Numbered from the stretch's first letter, positions 1 to 9,079 are shown. The stretch: 64,000 nucleotides of DNA from Phocaeicola sp. (GCA_022764505.1 JALEQJ010000053.1:23353-87352), one strand, 5' to 3'. Made by a program: numbers and translations. Notes: generated by a model from the sequence alone, not told the origin.

Positions 1-2
1 AT

Positions 3-1115
3 GACGAAGAGGCAGACAAGGAAGAAGGAGAAAACCTCCTGCCCGTTTTACAGAAAGGACAGTACTTGAACTATAAAGAAATAAAAGCTACAGAACGTTT
101 TACACAACCACAACCTCGCTATACAGAAGCGAGTTTAGTTCGTAAATTGGAAGAATTGGGCATTGGTAGACCTTCTACTTATGCACCCACTATTTCTACT
201 ATACAGCAACGTGGATATGTAGAAAAAGGAAACAAAGAGGGTGTAGAACGCAGTTACACGATATTGAAACTTGCCGGCAAGAAGATAGGAAAATCTGTCA
301 AGACAGAGCAAGTAGGAAAAGATAAAGGCAAGCTGTTGCCTACAGACGTAGGTATTGTCGTTACAGATTACTTGCTGTCTGCTTTCCCCTCTATTATGGA
401 TTATAACTTCACCGCCTCTATAGAAAAAGAACTGGACGAAGTAGCAGAAGGAAAGAAAGTTTGGGAAACCATTATGGCTACTTTCTATACACACTTCCAC
501 CCCTTGGTAGAAGAAGCACATACGGTTCGTACAGCACAGAAAGTAGGAGAACGTATTTTGGGAACAGATCCTCAAACAGGTAGACAAGTTTCTGTGAAAA
601 TAGCCAGATTTGGTCCTGTAGTACAAGTAGGGACTTCGGACGAGGAAGAAAAACCGAAGTATGCTCCTATCACAAAAGAATTTTCTATAGAAAACATCAC
701 CTTGGAAGAAGCTTTAGGGTTGTTTAATTTACCACGTACATTAGGAAGTTACGAAGGAGAAGACCTTGTGATAGGAACAGGACGTTTCGGACCTTATATC
801 AAAATAGGAAAAGCCTATGTTTCCATACCTAAACAGTACGATCCTATGGCTATCACTCTGGAAGAAGCCGTACAAGTAATAGAAGAGAAAAAGCAAGCAG
901 ATGCCCAAAAGCTCATCAAAGACTTCCCGGAAATGCCGAGTTTGCAAGTTCTTAATGGACGCTATGGACCCTACATCAGCTACGAGAAAAAGAATTACAA
1001 AATAATAGAGAAAATAGCACCACAAGACTTATCTTTGGAAGACTGTAAGCGCATTATGGAGGCACAACAAGATAAGCCCGCTACAAAGAAAAAACGCGCT
1101 GTAAAGAAAAAATAA
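3..1115 (+). CDS. topA: DNA topoisomerase I, C-terminal part (5' truncated by window start)
   Basis: The frame of the 66..1115 ORF stays open to the window start (DEEADKEEGENLLPVLQKGQYLNYKEIKATERFTQPQPRYTEASLVRKLEELGIGRPSTYAPTISTIQQRGYV), a topoisomerase IA motif. Repeated topo C-terminal modules (GRFGPYIKIG, GRYGPYISY) and a Lys-rich tail follow. Confidence 0.96.
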   Translation, partial: DEEADKEEGENLLPVLQKGQYLNYKEIKATERFTQPQPRYTEASLVRKLEELGIGRPSTYAPTISTIQQRGYVEKGNKEGVERSYTILKLAGKKIGKSVKTEQVGKDKGKLLPTDVGIVVTDYLLSAFPSIMDYNFTASIEKELDEVAEGKKVWETIMATFYTHFHPLVEEAHTVRTAQKVGERILGTDPQTGRQVSVKIARFGPVVQVGTSDEEEKPKYAPITKEFSIENITLEEALGLFNLPRTLGSYEGEDLVIGTGRFGPYIKIGKAYVSIPKQYDPMAITLEEAVQVIEEKKQADAQKLIKDFPEMPSLQVLNGRYGPYISYEKKNYKIIEKIAPQDLSLEDCKRIMEAQQDKPATKKKRAVKKK

Positions 1116-1117
1116 AT

Positions 1118-1645
1118 ATGATACGCATCTTTCTCATTGGCTTTATGGGGTGTGGCAAAACCACATTGGGACGTGCCTACGCTAAAGAAATGGGATTGAG
1201 TTTCGTAGATTTAGATTGGTATATAGAGGAACGCTTTCATACCTCTATACAGCAGCTCTTCTCGGAACGTGGTGAAGAAGCGTTTAGGAAAATAGAACAA
1301 CGTATGCTACACGAAGTAGCAGAGTTTGAAAACGTAGTAATAGCTTGCGGAGGGGGAACACCTTGTTTTTACGACAATATGGTTTATATGAACCTACAAG
1401 GCACTACTGTTTTCTTGGATACCAGTACACCTACCCTACTTCGCAGATTAAAATTGGCACAGTCTTCTCGCCCTTTATTGGCTGGAAAGACAGAAGAGGA
1501 GCTACTACAATATATACTCACGACCTTGGAAAAGCGAATGCCGTATTACAAGCAAGTGAAACTAAAGATAAACGCAGACTATTTAGAAAGTAGAAAGCAG
1601 ATAGCTACAGCTGTAGCAACATTAAAGAACGCATTAGAACAATAG
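1118..1645 (+). CDS. aroK: Shikimate kinase
   Basis: P-loop GFMGCGKTTLGRAYAKEMGLSFVDLDWYIE and CGGGTPCF motif; 2 bp after topA stop. Confidence 0.95.
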   Translation: MIRIFLIGFMGCGKTTLGRAYAKEMGLSFVDLDWYIEERFHTSIQQLFSERGEEAFRKIEQRMLHEVAEFENVVIACGGGTPCFYDNMVYMNLQGTTVFLDTSTPTLLRRLKLAQSSRPLLAGKTEEELLQYILTTLEKRMPYYKQVKLKINADYLESRKQIATAVATLKNALEQ

Positions 1646-1661
1646 AATATCAAAGACAGAA

Positions 1662-3554
1662 ATGAGAAAATGGCGCATTGAAGACTCAGAAGAACTCTAC
1701 AACATCAATGGATGGGGAGTTTCTTATTTTGGAATCAACGAAAAAGGACATGTGGTAGTAACCCCTCGTACCGGTGGTGCTACCGTAGACTTGAGAGAGA
1801 TAGTGGACGAATTACAACTTAGAGATGTAAGTACGCCTATGTTGGTTCGTTTTCCGGATATATTGGACAACAGAATAGAAAAAATATCCAATTGCTTTGC
1901 ACAAGCCTCTCAAGAATATGGTTTCAAAGGAGAAAATTTTACGGTATATCCTATCAAGGTAAACCAGATGCGTCCTGTCGTGGAGGAGATTATCAGCCAT
2001 GGCAAAAAATTTAATTTAGGACTGGAAGCAGGTTCAAAACCGGAACTTCACGCAGTGATAGCCATCAATACAGACTCGGATTCTATCATCATCTGCAATG
2101 GCTACAAAGACGAGAGCTATATAGAGCTGGCACTCTTAGCACAGAAGATGGGAAAACGCATCTTCTTAGTAGTAGAAAAACTCAATGAGCTGAAACTGAT
2201 AGCAAAACTTGCTAAGCAACTCAATGTTCGCCCCAATATAGGTATCAGAATTAAACTCGCTTCTTCCGGTAGTGGAAAATGGGAAGAAAGTGGTGGCGAT
2301 GCCAGCAAGTTCGGTCTTACTTCCAGTGAACTATTGGAGGCTTTAGATTTCATAGACAAGAAAGAAATGCGTGATTGCTTTAAGCTCATTCATTTCCACA
2401 TAGGTAGTCAGGTAACAAAAATTCGTCGCATAAAAACCGCCCTAAGAGAAGCCTCACAGTTCTATGTTCAAATGCACCAAATGGGGTATCCTGTAGAATT
2501 TGTGGATATAGGTGGTGGCTTAGGCGTAGATTATGATGGTACACGCTCTTCTTATAGCGAGAGCAGTGTGAACTACTCTATTCAGGAGTACTTGAACGAC
2601 TCTATCTCTATTATGGTAGACGCCAGCGAGAAAAATGGTATTCCCCACCCCAACATCATCACAGAAAGTGGTCGCTCGCTTACTGCACACCACTCTGTTC
2701 TGATATTTGAAGTCTTGGAAACAGCTTCTTTCACAGATATGGAAGAAACCTTTGAGGTAAGTCCGGAAGACCATGAGTTGGTAAAAGAACTTTACCAAAT
2801 TTGGGATAAGCTGAACCAAAGCAGAATGATGGAAGCATGGCACGATGCACAACAAATTCGCGAAGAAACATTGGATCTTTTCAGCCACGGCATAGTAGAC
2901 CTCAAAACACGTGCTTTGGTAGAACGTCTATATTGGTCTGTAACGAAAGAAATCAGTCAGATAGCTTCCGGGCTAAAACACGCACCAGATGAATTTAGGA
3001 AACTGGACAAACTATTAGCAGATAAGTATTTCTGTAATTTCTCCCTCTTTCAGTCCTTACCGGACTCTTGGGCGATAGACCAGATATTCCCTATTATGCC
3101 TATCCAAAGGTTGGACGAACGCCCGGACAGATCTGCCACCCTACAAGACATCACTTGCGATTCTGATGGAAAGATAGCCAACTTCGTTTCTCCTCGCAAT
3201 GTATCTCATGGTTTGCCTGTACACTCTATAAAAGGAAAGGAATCTTATTATATCGGTGTTTTCTTAGTAGGTGCCTATCAGGAGATATTGGGCGACTTGC
3301 ATAATCTCTTTGGAGATACCAATGCTGTACACATCAGCGTGAACGAAAAAGGCTACACCATAGATCAAATTATAGATGGAGAAACAGTAGCAGAAGTATT
3401 GGACTATGTGCAATATAACCCGAAAAAACTCGTAAGAACACTGGAAACATGGGTTACGAAATCTGTAAAAGAAGGACGTATCTCTGTAGAAGAAGGAAAA
3501 GAATTCCTCTCCAATTATCGTTCGGGACTTTACGGGTACACTTACTTAGAATAA
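1662..3554 (+). CDS. speA: Biosynthetic arginine decarboxylase
   Basis: 630 aa; PLP-binding NFTVYPIKVNQMRPVVEE, GLEAGSKPEL, HFHIGSQ and DIGGGLGVDYDG motifs typical of SpeA. Confidence 0.96.
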   Translation: MRKWRIEDSEELYNINGWGVSYFGINEKGHVVVTPRTGGATVDLREIVDELQLRDVSTPMLVRFPDILDNRIEKISNCFAQASQEYGFKGENFTVYPIKVNQMRPVVEEIISHGKKFNLGLEAGSKPELHAVIAINTDSDSIIICNGYKDESYIELALLAQKMGKRIFLVVEKLNELKLIAKLAKQLNVRPNIGIRIKLASSGSGKWEESGGDASKFGLTSSELLEALDFIDKKEMRDCFKLIHFHIGSQVTKIRRIKTALREASQFYVQMHQMGYPVEFVDIGGGLGVDYDGTRSSYSESSVNYSIQEYLNDSISIMVDASEKNGIPHPNIITESGRSLTAHHSVLIFEVLETASFTDMEETFEVSPEDHELVKELYQIWDKLNQSRMMEAWHDAQQIREETLDLFSHGIVDLKTRALVERLYWSVTKEISQIASGLKHAPDEFRKLDKLLADKYFCNFSLFQSLPDSWAIDQIFPIMPIQRLDERPDRSATLQDITCDSDGKIANFVSPRNVSHGLPVHSIKGKESYYIGVFLVGAYQEILGDLHNLFGDTNAVHISVNEKGYTIDQIIDGETVAEVLDYVQYNPKKLVRTLETWVTKSVKEGRISVEEGKEFLSNYRSGLYGYTYLE

Positions 3555-3633
3555 TCCTAATGGTTAAATAATATAAAATGTAAGACGGATGCTGTAACTT
3601 TTGGGTTACTCGTCCGTCTTTCTTATAGAAGCG

Positions 3634-4143
3634 ATGCAAAAGATAAGTTTTGAAGAAGATATCTTGCCGCTCAAAGATAAACTCTTTAGAGTTGCTTTTC
3701 GGATAACTTCGGAACGAGCAGATGCGGAAGATGTAGTGCAAGATGTACTACTCAAAGTATGGCGAACGCATACCTCTTGGGAAGATAAGAATTCTGTAGA
3801 AGCCTTTTGTACTGTTATGGCAAGAAACCTTGCTTTGGACAAGATAAAAGAGAAAGGGAGAAATACACAGCCCATTGCAGAAGAAAACTTCCAGCAAGCA
3901 GATGAACAGGGATTAGAAAATGCCTTTCTGAATGCAGAAGCAGAGAGTATTATTGTGAAATTGATAGAAAAATTACCAGAAAAACAACGCACAATATTAC
4001 AGCTCAGAGATGTGGAGGGGAGAACTTACCGAGAGATAGCAGAACTGCTACAAATCACAGAAGAGCAAGTAAAAGTAAACCTCTTCAGGGCAAGGCAACG
4101 CATCAAAATGCAATATTTGGAAATAGACAATTATGGATTATAA
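3634..4143 (+). CDS. ECF-type RNA polymerase sigma-70 factor
   Basis: Region 2 (LFRVAFRITSERADAEDVVQDVLLKVW) and region 4 (LPEKQRTILQLRDVEGRTYREIAELLQITEEQVKVNLFRARQRIK). ATG at 3634 preferred over the TTG at 3601. Confidence 0.93.
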   Translation: MQKISFEEDILPLKDKLFRVAFRITSERADAEDVVQDVLLKVWRTHTSWEDKNSVEAFCTVMARNLALDKIKEKGRNTQPIAEENFQQADEQGLENAFLNAEAESIIVKLIEKLPEKQRTILQLRDVEGRTYREIAELLQITEEQVKVNLFRARQRIKMQYLEIDNYGL

Positions 4144-4609
4144 ATACATAGAACAACTCATAGATAGATATTGGGAGTGCGAAACAACCATAGAGGAAGA
4201 GCAAATTCTACGCACCTTTTTTATGCAAGAGAAGCTACCCGCACATCTTTTGCGCTATAGAGCTTATTTCTCTTATCTGAAAGAAGCACAAAAAATAGGA
4301 GTGAGTGCAGACTTTGAGGAACGCTTGAGAAAAGAAATGGAGCGTCCGGTAGTACAGGCAAAACGTATAGGGTTATTGTATCGTTTTTCTCCCCTATTGA
4401 AAGCCGCAGCTGTCTTACTTTTGGTATTTTCTATGGGTAGCTTGGTAAAACATTCTATGATAGACACTACCGTAGAACCTATGATAGGGCAGGTAGAAGA
4501 TACTATTCAAGAAAAGATAGACCAGCCACAAGTGGCTTACCAAGGAGACACTCTACGGCTCTTGAAAGAAGATGCTGTAGCACCTTACTTAGAAAAAGAA
4601 ATAGATTAA
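4133..4609 (+). CDS. Small membrane protein, probable anti-sigma factor partner
   Basis: Overlaps the sigma factor 3' end by 11 bp. Cytoplasmic N-terminus resembling anti-sigma ZAS-like helices, then one TM segment (PLLKAAAVLLLVFSMGSLV). No recognisable FecR domain. Confidence 0.6.
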   Translation: MDYKYIEQLIDRYWECETTIEEEQILRTFFMQEKLPAHLLRYRAYFSYLKEAQKIGVSADFEERLRKEMERPVVQAKRIGLLYRFSPLLKAAAVLLLVFSMGSLVKHSMIDTTVEPMIGQVEDTIQEKIDQPQVAYQGDTLRLLKEDAVAPYLEKEID

Positions 4610-4680
4610 AAGATATTTTTTTCGTTACTATATAAATACTTAATAACAGCGGTTGGGAAATCGCACCTCTAAAACAGACC

Positions 4681-4722
4681 AATAGGGCGTATCAGAGTCA
4701 GTACTTTGATGCGCCCTATTGC
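4681..4722. terminator. Intergenic hairpin, probable bidirectional terminator
   Basis: AATAGGGCG(TATCA)...(TGATG)CGCCCTATT inverted repeat between converging units. Confidence 0.5.
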
Positions 4723-4768
4723 TTTATTGGGGTTATTGCAGGATTTCCTAGTGTATTTTCCGTATTTG

Positions 4769-5040
4769 GGGAGCGTGATGGTGATACCTAAATCTAACTT
4801 TTTCCAATCTTGAGTAGAACTTATCAGAATTATATGCGCATTGTGAGTATCGTACTCAAAGACAGCCTTTCCTTTGTCATAATAGTAATAAATACCACCT
4901 CCCAACTCACACCAATCATAAGATATATCTCTCCCAAAAATCTCTTGCCTGCCATTTTAATATCGCGCGACAAGCTACATAACCCTCATATACATTCTCT
5001 GCAATTTTATAGTTATACAAGTCTATTCTTCCTATCCATA
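4769..5040 (-). pseudogene. Frameshifted partial tandem duplicate of the adjacent lipoprotein gene
   Basis: Translates as IGRIDLYNYKIAENVYEGYVACRAILKWQARD..., then a +1 frameshift, then SYDWCELGGGIYYYYDKGKAVFEYD..., paralleling IGRIDLYNYEIAENVYEGYVACRATLQWQARD/SYDWCELGGIITFYYNKGKAFFEYD of the neighbour. No N-terminus. Confidence 0.85.
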
Positions 5041-5044
5041 TCTT

Positions 5045-5560
5045 TTACTGTATTGAGAGAGCCAGTCCTGCATCTAATTTTTCCCAATCCTTACGAGAAC
5101 TTACCCTTATCACTTGCTCATTACGGCTGTCATATTCAAAAAAAGCTTTTCCTTTATTATAGTAGAAAGTAATGATTCCTCCCAACTCACACCAATCATA
5201 AGATACTCCCTTCAGAATATCTCTTGCCTGCCATTGTAGCGTCGCACGGCAAGCCACATAACCCTCATATACATTTTCTGCAATTTCATAGTTGTACAAG
5301 TCTATTCTTCCTATCCATTCTCGCCCACTTCTAGGAGATATAATGCGAGATGCTTCTTGAGTAAAACGATGAGCTAAGTTTTCAAGGGTTGGTCCATAAG
5401 CTCTTCTTAATTCTTCTTGTCTCAGTGCGTGTTTTTCTCTTTCTGATAAAGCCCTGTTTTTAGTTCCTTCGTAGGAAGTAGTACAACTAGTGAGAATAAT
5501 AGAGCTAAAAACTAAGCAAACACTTAGAAAAATGACATGAAGTAATGCTTTTCTTTTCAT
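5045..5560 (-). CDS. Hypothetical lipoprotein
   Basis: 171 aa; signal peptide with lipobox-like LTSC (MKRKALLHVIFLSVCLVFSSIILTSC). Intact parent of the duplicated fragment at 4769-5040. Confidence 0.75.
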   Translation of the reverse strand: MKRKALLHVIFLSVCLVFSSIILTSCTTSYEGTKNRALSEREKHALRQEELRRAYGPTLENLAHRFTQEASRIISPRSGREWIGRIDLYNYEIAENVYEGYVACRATLQWQARDILKGVSYDWCELGGIITFYYNKGKAFFEYDSRNEQVIRVSSRKDWEKLDAGLALSIQ

Positions 5561-5608
5561 GGTAATGATATTTTTAATTTACTCTTAGACCTCTATCAAG
5601 TGGTTCTG

Positions 5609-5794
5609 TAAAAAAGAAGCGTGAGGTCGTAATGACATCACCCTTCCGAAGTCGGCTCCTGAGAATGGCCTTAGAGAAAAGAATGATACATATACGACTC
5701 CCACGCATAGATGGACGTGGGAAGTCGTTACACCATTCCTCCTCTCTAGAATTTTCTCAGGATTCACTTCGGGAGAAATGAAGCATAACGCTTC
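5609..5794 (-). ncRNA. ssrS: Candidate 6S RNA (long rod-shaped ncRNA)
   Basis: On the minus strand: terminal stem GAAGCGT...ACGCTTC followed directly by TTTTTT; nested stems GAAGT/ACTTC, CTGAGAA/TTCTCAG, AGAGAGGAG-GAATGGT/ATCATTC-TTTTCTCT, apical CGACTTCCCACG/CGTGGGAGTCG. Total about 185 nt, with a near-consensus Bacteroidota -7 (TATATTTTG) just upstream. Confidence 0.6.
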
Positions 5795-5880
5795 CTAAAC
5801 AAAATATAGTGTGATTCTATTCACACTCTTCTGCAAATGTAAACTTAAATTCTCAAAACCACAAAGCTACATCACAGAAA

Positions 5881-5916
5881 ATAAAAGAGGATATACTTTC
5901 GTATATCCTCTTTTAT
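5881..5916 (-). terminator. Terminator of tRNA-His
   Basis: Perfect 16-bp stem ATAAAAGAGGATATAC-tttc-GTATATCCTCTTTTAT immediately downstream of the tRNA. Confidence 0.7.
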
Positions 5917-5919
5917 CAG

Positions 5920-5994
5920 GGTGACTAGTGGGATTCGAACCCACGACCTCCAGAACCACAATCTGGCGCTCTAACCTGCTGAACTATAATCACC
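5920..5994 (-). tRNA. tRNA-His (GTG)
   Basis: Minus-strand cloverleaf GGTGATTATAGTTCAGC...CCAGATTGTGGTTCTGG...GGTTCGAATCCCACTAGTCACC; anticodon GTG; extra G-1:C73 typical of tRNA-His. Confidence 0.95.
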
Positions 5995-6151
5995 ATTTAG
6001 CTTTCTTCCTTGAAAGCGTTGCAAAGGTAGGCGTTTATTTGAATATACCAAAGAAAAAAACGGATATTTTGCACTTTTTTCTCACGACAAATAGCAGCTA
6101 CCTTTACTTAACCTTATCTTTGTGCTTGTAAAACACCCTAATATAGCGTAA

Positions 6152-7141
6152 ATGAAGTACAGCCTGATAGTACCTGTGTACAACAGACCAGATGAAGTAA
6201 AAGAACTCTTGGAAAGTCTTTTACTACAGACGTATAAAGATTTTGAGGTTATCATCGTAGAAGATGGCTCACAAATACCCTGCGAAGAGATAGTAAATGC
6301 ATTTGCTACACAACTCCCTGTTCGCTATTATACAAAAAAGAACTCCGGTCCCGGACTTACTCGCAATGCAGGTGTATCTTATGCTACGGGAGAATATGTG
6401 ATTATATTGGATTCAGACTGCATATTACCTTCCACCTACTTGGAAGAAGTGGAGAAAGAAATTAGAATGAGACCTTCGGACGCATTCGGTGGAGGAGATA
6501 GAGCACACGCAGATTTTACGCCTATACAAAAAGCCATCAACTATGCTATGACCTCTTTCTTTACTACAGGAGGCATAAGAGGAGGAAAGAGAAAATTGGA
6601 CAAATTCTATCCTCGCAGTTTCAATATGGGAGTGAAGAGAGAAGTATATCAAGCATTAGGAGGTTTCTCCGAAATGAGATTTGGAGAAGATATAGACTTC
6701 AGCATAAGGATATTTAAGGGTGGGTATACTTGTAGGCTTTTCCCCGAAGCATGGGTATGGCACAAACGACGTACAGATCTGAAAAAATTTTTCAAACAAG
6801 TACATAATTCGGGTATTGCACGCATCAATCTCTATCTGAAATATCCCGATAGCCTGAAAATAGTGCATACCTTGCCTGCACTGTTTACTATAGGTGTACT
6901 GTTTTGTTGTCTATTGTCCGTATTTTATCCGCTATTTTTCTGCTTCATCATAGCTTATGCGCTACTTGTAGGAATAGATGCTGCGTGGAAGAACAAGAGC
7001 CTATGGATAGGGTTATTGGCTATTCCTGCTACATTTGTTCAGCTATTGGGATATGGTAGCGGCTTCTTGATGGCGTGGTGGAAACGTTGCATCCTGCATA
7101 AAAAGAAGCACACTGCTTTTGAGAAAAATTTTTACGATTGA
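6152..7141 (+). CDS. Glycosyltransferase family 2 protein
   Basis: MKYSLIVPVYNRPDEVKELLESLLLQTYKDFEVIIVEDGS, DSDC motif, GFSEMRFGEDIDFSIR; C-terminal TM segments. Confidence 0.93.
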   Translation: MKYSLIVPVYNRPDEVKELLESLLLQTYKDFEVIIVEDGSQIPCEEIVNAFATQLPVRYYTKKNSGPGLTRNAGVSYATGEYVIILDSDCILPSTYLEEVEKEIRMRPSDAFGGGDRAHADFTPIQKAINYAMTSFFTTGGIRGGKRKLDKFYPRSFNMGVKREVYQALGGFSEMRFGEDIDFSIRIFKGGYTCRLFPEAWVWHKRRTDLKKFFKQVHNSGIARINLYLKYPDSLKIVHTLPALFTIGVLFCCLLSVFYPLFFCFIIAYALLVGIDAAWKNKSLWIGLLAIPATFVQLLGYGSGFLMAWWKRCILHKKKHTAFEKNFYD

Positions 7142-7170
7142 TAACTTTCTTGCCTATAACATCTTAGAAT

Positions 7171-7866
7171 ATGAAAGAAAAGAAAACCTTGAATCAATGG
7201 GCTGTAGAAGATAGACCCAGAGAAAAATTGATAGAACACGGTGTAGCTTGCTTGAGCAATGCAGAGCTACTCGCTATTATCATAGGATCCGGCAGTAGGG
7301 ACGAAACTGCTGTAGACCTTATGCGAAAGGTGCTTTCCACATACGACAATAAGTTGAGCCAACTGAGCAAATGCAGCGTAGAAGAACTATGCAAGTTCAA
7401 AGGCATAGGAATGGCAAAGGCGATAAGTATTATTGCCACAGCAGAATTAGGCAGGAGGAGAAAGGAAGAAGGAGTAGAAGAACGTCCGCAAATGACTCAT
7501 TCCGGTGCTATCTATGAGTATATGTACCCACGTATTTGCGATACACCGATAGAAGAAAGCTGGGTTTTATTGCTCAATCCGGTTTCTAAACTGATAGATG
7601 CCGTACGCATCAGTAGTGGAGGTCTGGCATTTACAGCCGTAGATATTCGCTGTGTACTCAGAGAAGCCTTGCTAAAACGTGCCACATCTATGATTTTCTG
7701 CCACAATCACCCTTCCGGAAACTGTAAACCCAGTGAGGCAGACGATTCTCTCACTACACGACTTTACCACGCAGCACAAGCGATAGATGTACGCCTATTG
7801 GATCATATTATACTGTCTGATGGAGCTTACTACAGTTATGTAGACAATGGAAGAGCACCTTTTTGA
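7171..7866 (+). CDS. radC: RadC family JAB-domain protein
   Basis: RPREKLIEHGVACLSNAELLAIIIGSG, HhH, FCHNHPSGNCKPSEAD JAMM motif. Confidence 0.95.
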   Translation: MKEKKTLNQWAVEDRPREKLIEHGVACLSNAELLAIIIGSGSRDETAVDLMRKVLSTYDNKLSQLSKCSVEELCKFKGIGMAKAISIIATAELGRRRKEEGVEERPQMTHSGAIYEYMYPRICDTPIEESWVLLLNPVSKLIDAVRISSGGLAFTAVDIRCVLREALLKRATSMIFCHNHPSGNCKPSEADDSLTTRLYHAAQAIDVRLLDHIILSDGAYYSYVDNGRAPF

Positions 7867-7950
7867 GTAGAAAGACAGAAAAAGAGGAGAAATCCTATGA
7901 ATTTCCCTCTATAAATAAATACCTTTGAAAAAACTTAAATATCTGCACAA

Positions 7951-8763
7951 ATGAAAAGAATGAATGACAGGAATTTCCAAGCAAGAAGTTTTTTTCTCCC
8001 ACTTTTATTGCTGTTCGTAGCAATGTCTACTTCTTGCCAAGCCCCCAAACGTATGGAAAAAGAAGCTCTCACTATAGGGGAGTTTGTAACTACAGAAAAA
8101 GTCTTCTCAGAATTACTCTTGGAAACAGAACTGGACGTAACACTTGTATATACACCTCAAAACCCTTTTGTACAAGTTACAGGACCTAAAAAAGTATTAG
8201 ACTATATCCGTGTAAAGAATGTAGCCGGTAAAATGAGCATACAAGATAAAAAAGATATACCTGAAAGAATAAGCAGAGTATCTTCTATCAAAATAGGTAT
8301 CCCACAACTGAAAAAAATAGAGAGCAATGGTACCGGAGATATCAAAGGCACAGATATTATAAAAGCTCCACATATGCTCTTAACAGCTTTAGGCACATCG
8401 GATATTAAATTGTCTATGGCAGGAGAAGATATTGAAATAGAGAATGGAGGTACTAGCGATTGTATCTTCAAATTGGAATATCCAAAAGTCAAAATTAACA
8501 ACAACGGTACAGGAGATATACGCATAGAAGGTACAGGAAAAGAACTTATAATCGGGAACTTTGGTACGGGAGACTTACATTTACAAAAGTTCCGTATGGA
8601 AAGCATAGAAGCACAGAATACTGGTACCGGCGATGTCTCTTGTTGGGCTATACAAAAATTATCTGTAGAGAATAGTGGTACCGGAGACTTCTTTTACTAT
8701 GGATCCCCCAAAGAAAAGAACATATCCAATTCCGGTACAGGCAATGTAAAACAACGTTATTAA
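7951..8763 (+). CDS. DUF2807 (head GIN domain) lipoprotein-like protein
   Basis: Signal peptide ending MSTSCQ; repeated beta-strand motif NGTGDI / GTSDI / GTGDL / GTGDV / GTGDF / GTGNV characteristic of the DUF2807 beta-helix. Confidence 0.85.
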   Translation: MKRMNDRNFQARSFFLPLLLLFVAMSTSCQAPKRMEKEALTIGEFVTTEKVFSELLLETELDVTLVYTPQNPFVQVTGPKKVLDYIRVKNVAGKMSIQDKKDIPERISRVSSIKIGIPQLKKIESNGTGDIKGTDIIKAPHMLLTALGTSDIKLSMAGEDIEIENGGTSDCIFKLEYPKVKINNNGTGDIRIEGTGKELIIGNFGTGDLHLQKFRMESIEAQNTGTGDVSCWAIQKLSVENSGTGDFFYYGSPKEKNISNSGTGNVKQRY

Positions 8764-8783
8764 AAAACAAGTCGTTATATAGT

Positions 8784-8829
8784 AAAAAAAGCAGATAGGA
8801 CGCTCTATTTTCGTCCTATCTGCTTTTTT
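8784..8829 (+). terminator. Rho-independent terminator
   Basis: AAAAAAGCAGATAGGACG...CGTCCTATCTGCTTTTTTT. Confidence 0.8.
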
Positions 8830-8898
8830 TATATAAGAGTAGAGCCTTCGGATCTAAGGCATAATCCTGCTGTACCTGATATGTATAACGCAGGTGCC

Positions 8899-8996
8899 GA
8901 TAGTAAGCCTTACTATCACGATAGCGGGCTGTCGCTATCACGGAAAGAAACCTTGTTATCACGATAAGATAACGTTGCTATCACCTTTTTCCTCCC
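8899..8996. repeat. Cluster of GATAG/CTATC inverted repeats upstream of bioB
   Basis: GATAGTAAGccTTACTATC, CTATCacGATAG, GATAGCgggctgtcGCTATC, GTTATCacgataaGATAAC and GCTATCACC within about 100 bp. Confidence 0.6.
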
Positions 8997-9079
8997 AATC
9001 ACAAAAGAAGTTCCTTACACGTGCTTTGCAGGAGAAATTGAGTTATCTTTGGTAGCTTTTTACGAAACGTAAGATATGT

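Noticed and set aside
4810-5172. Plus-strand ORF of 120 aa
   Set aside because: Antisense to the duplicated lipoprotein fragment; no family features, and the repeat structure explains the sequence.
5609-5794. SRP (4.5S) RNA interpretation of the rod-shaped ncRNA
   Set aside because: The conserved SRP apical GGAAG/AGCA internal-loop signature is not at the tip; length and long imperfect rod fit 6S better.
5928-6131. ORF MGFEPTTSRTTIWRSNLLNYNHH...
   Set aside because: Spurious translation across the antisense of tRNA-His; a classic false ORF.
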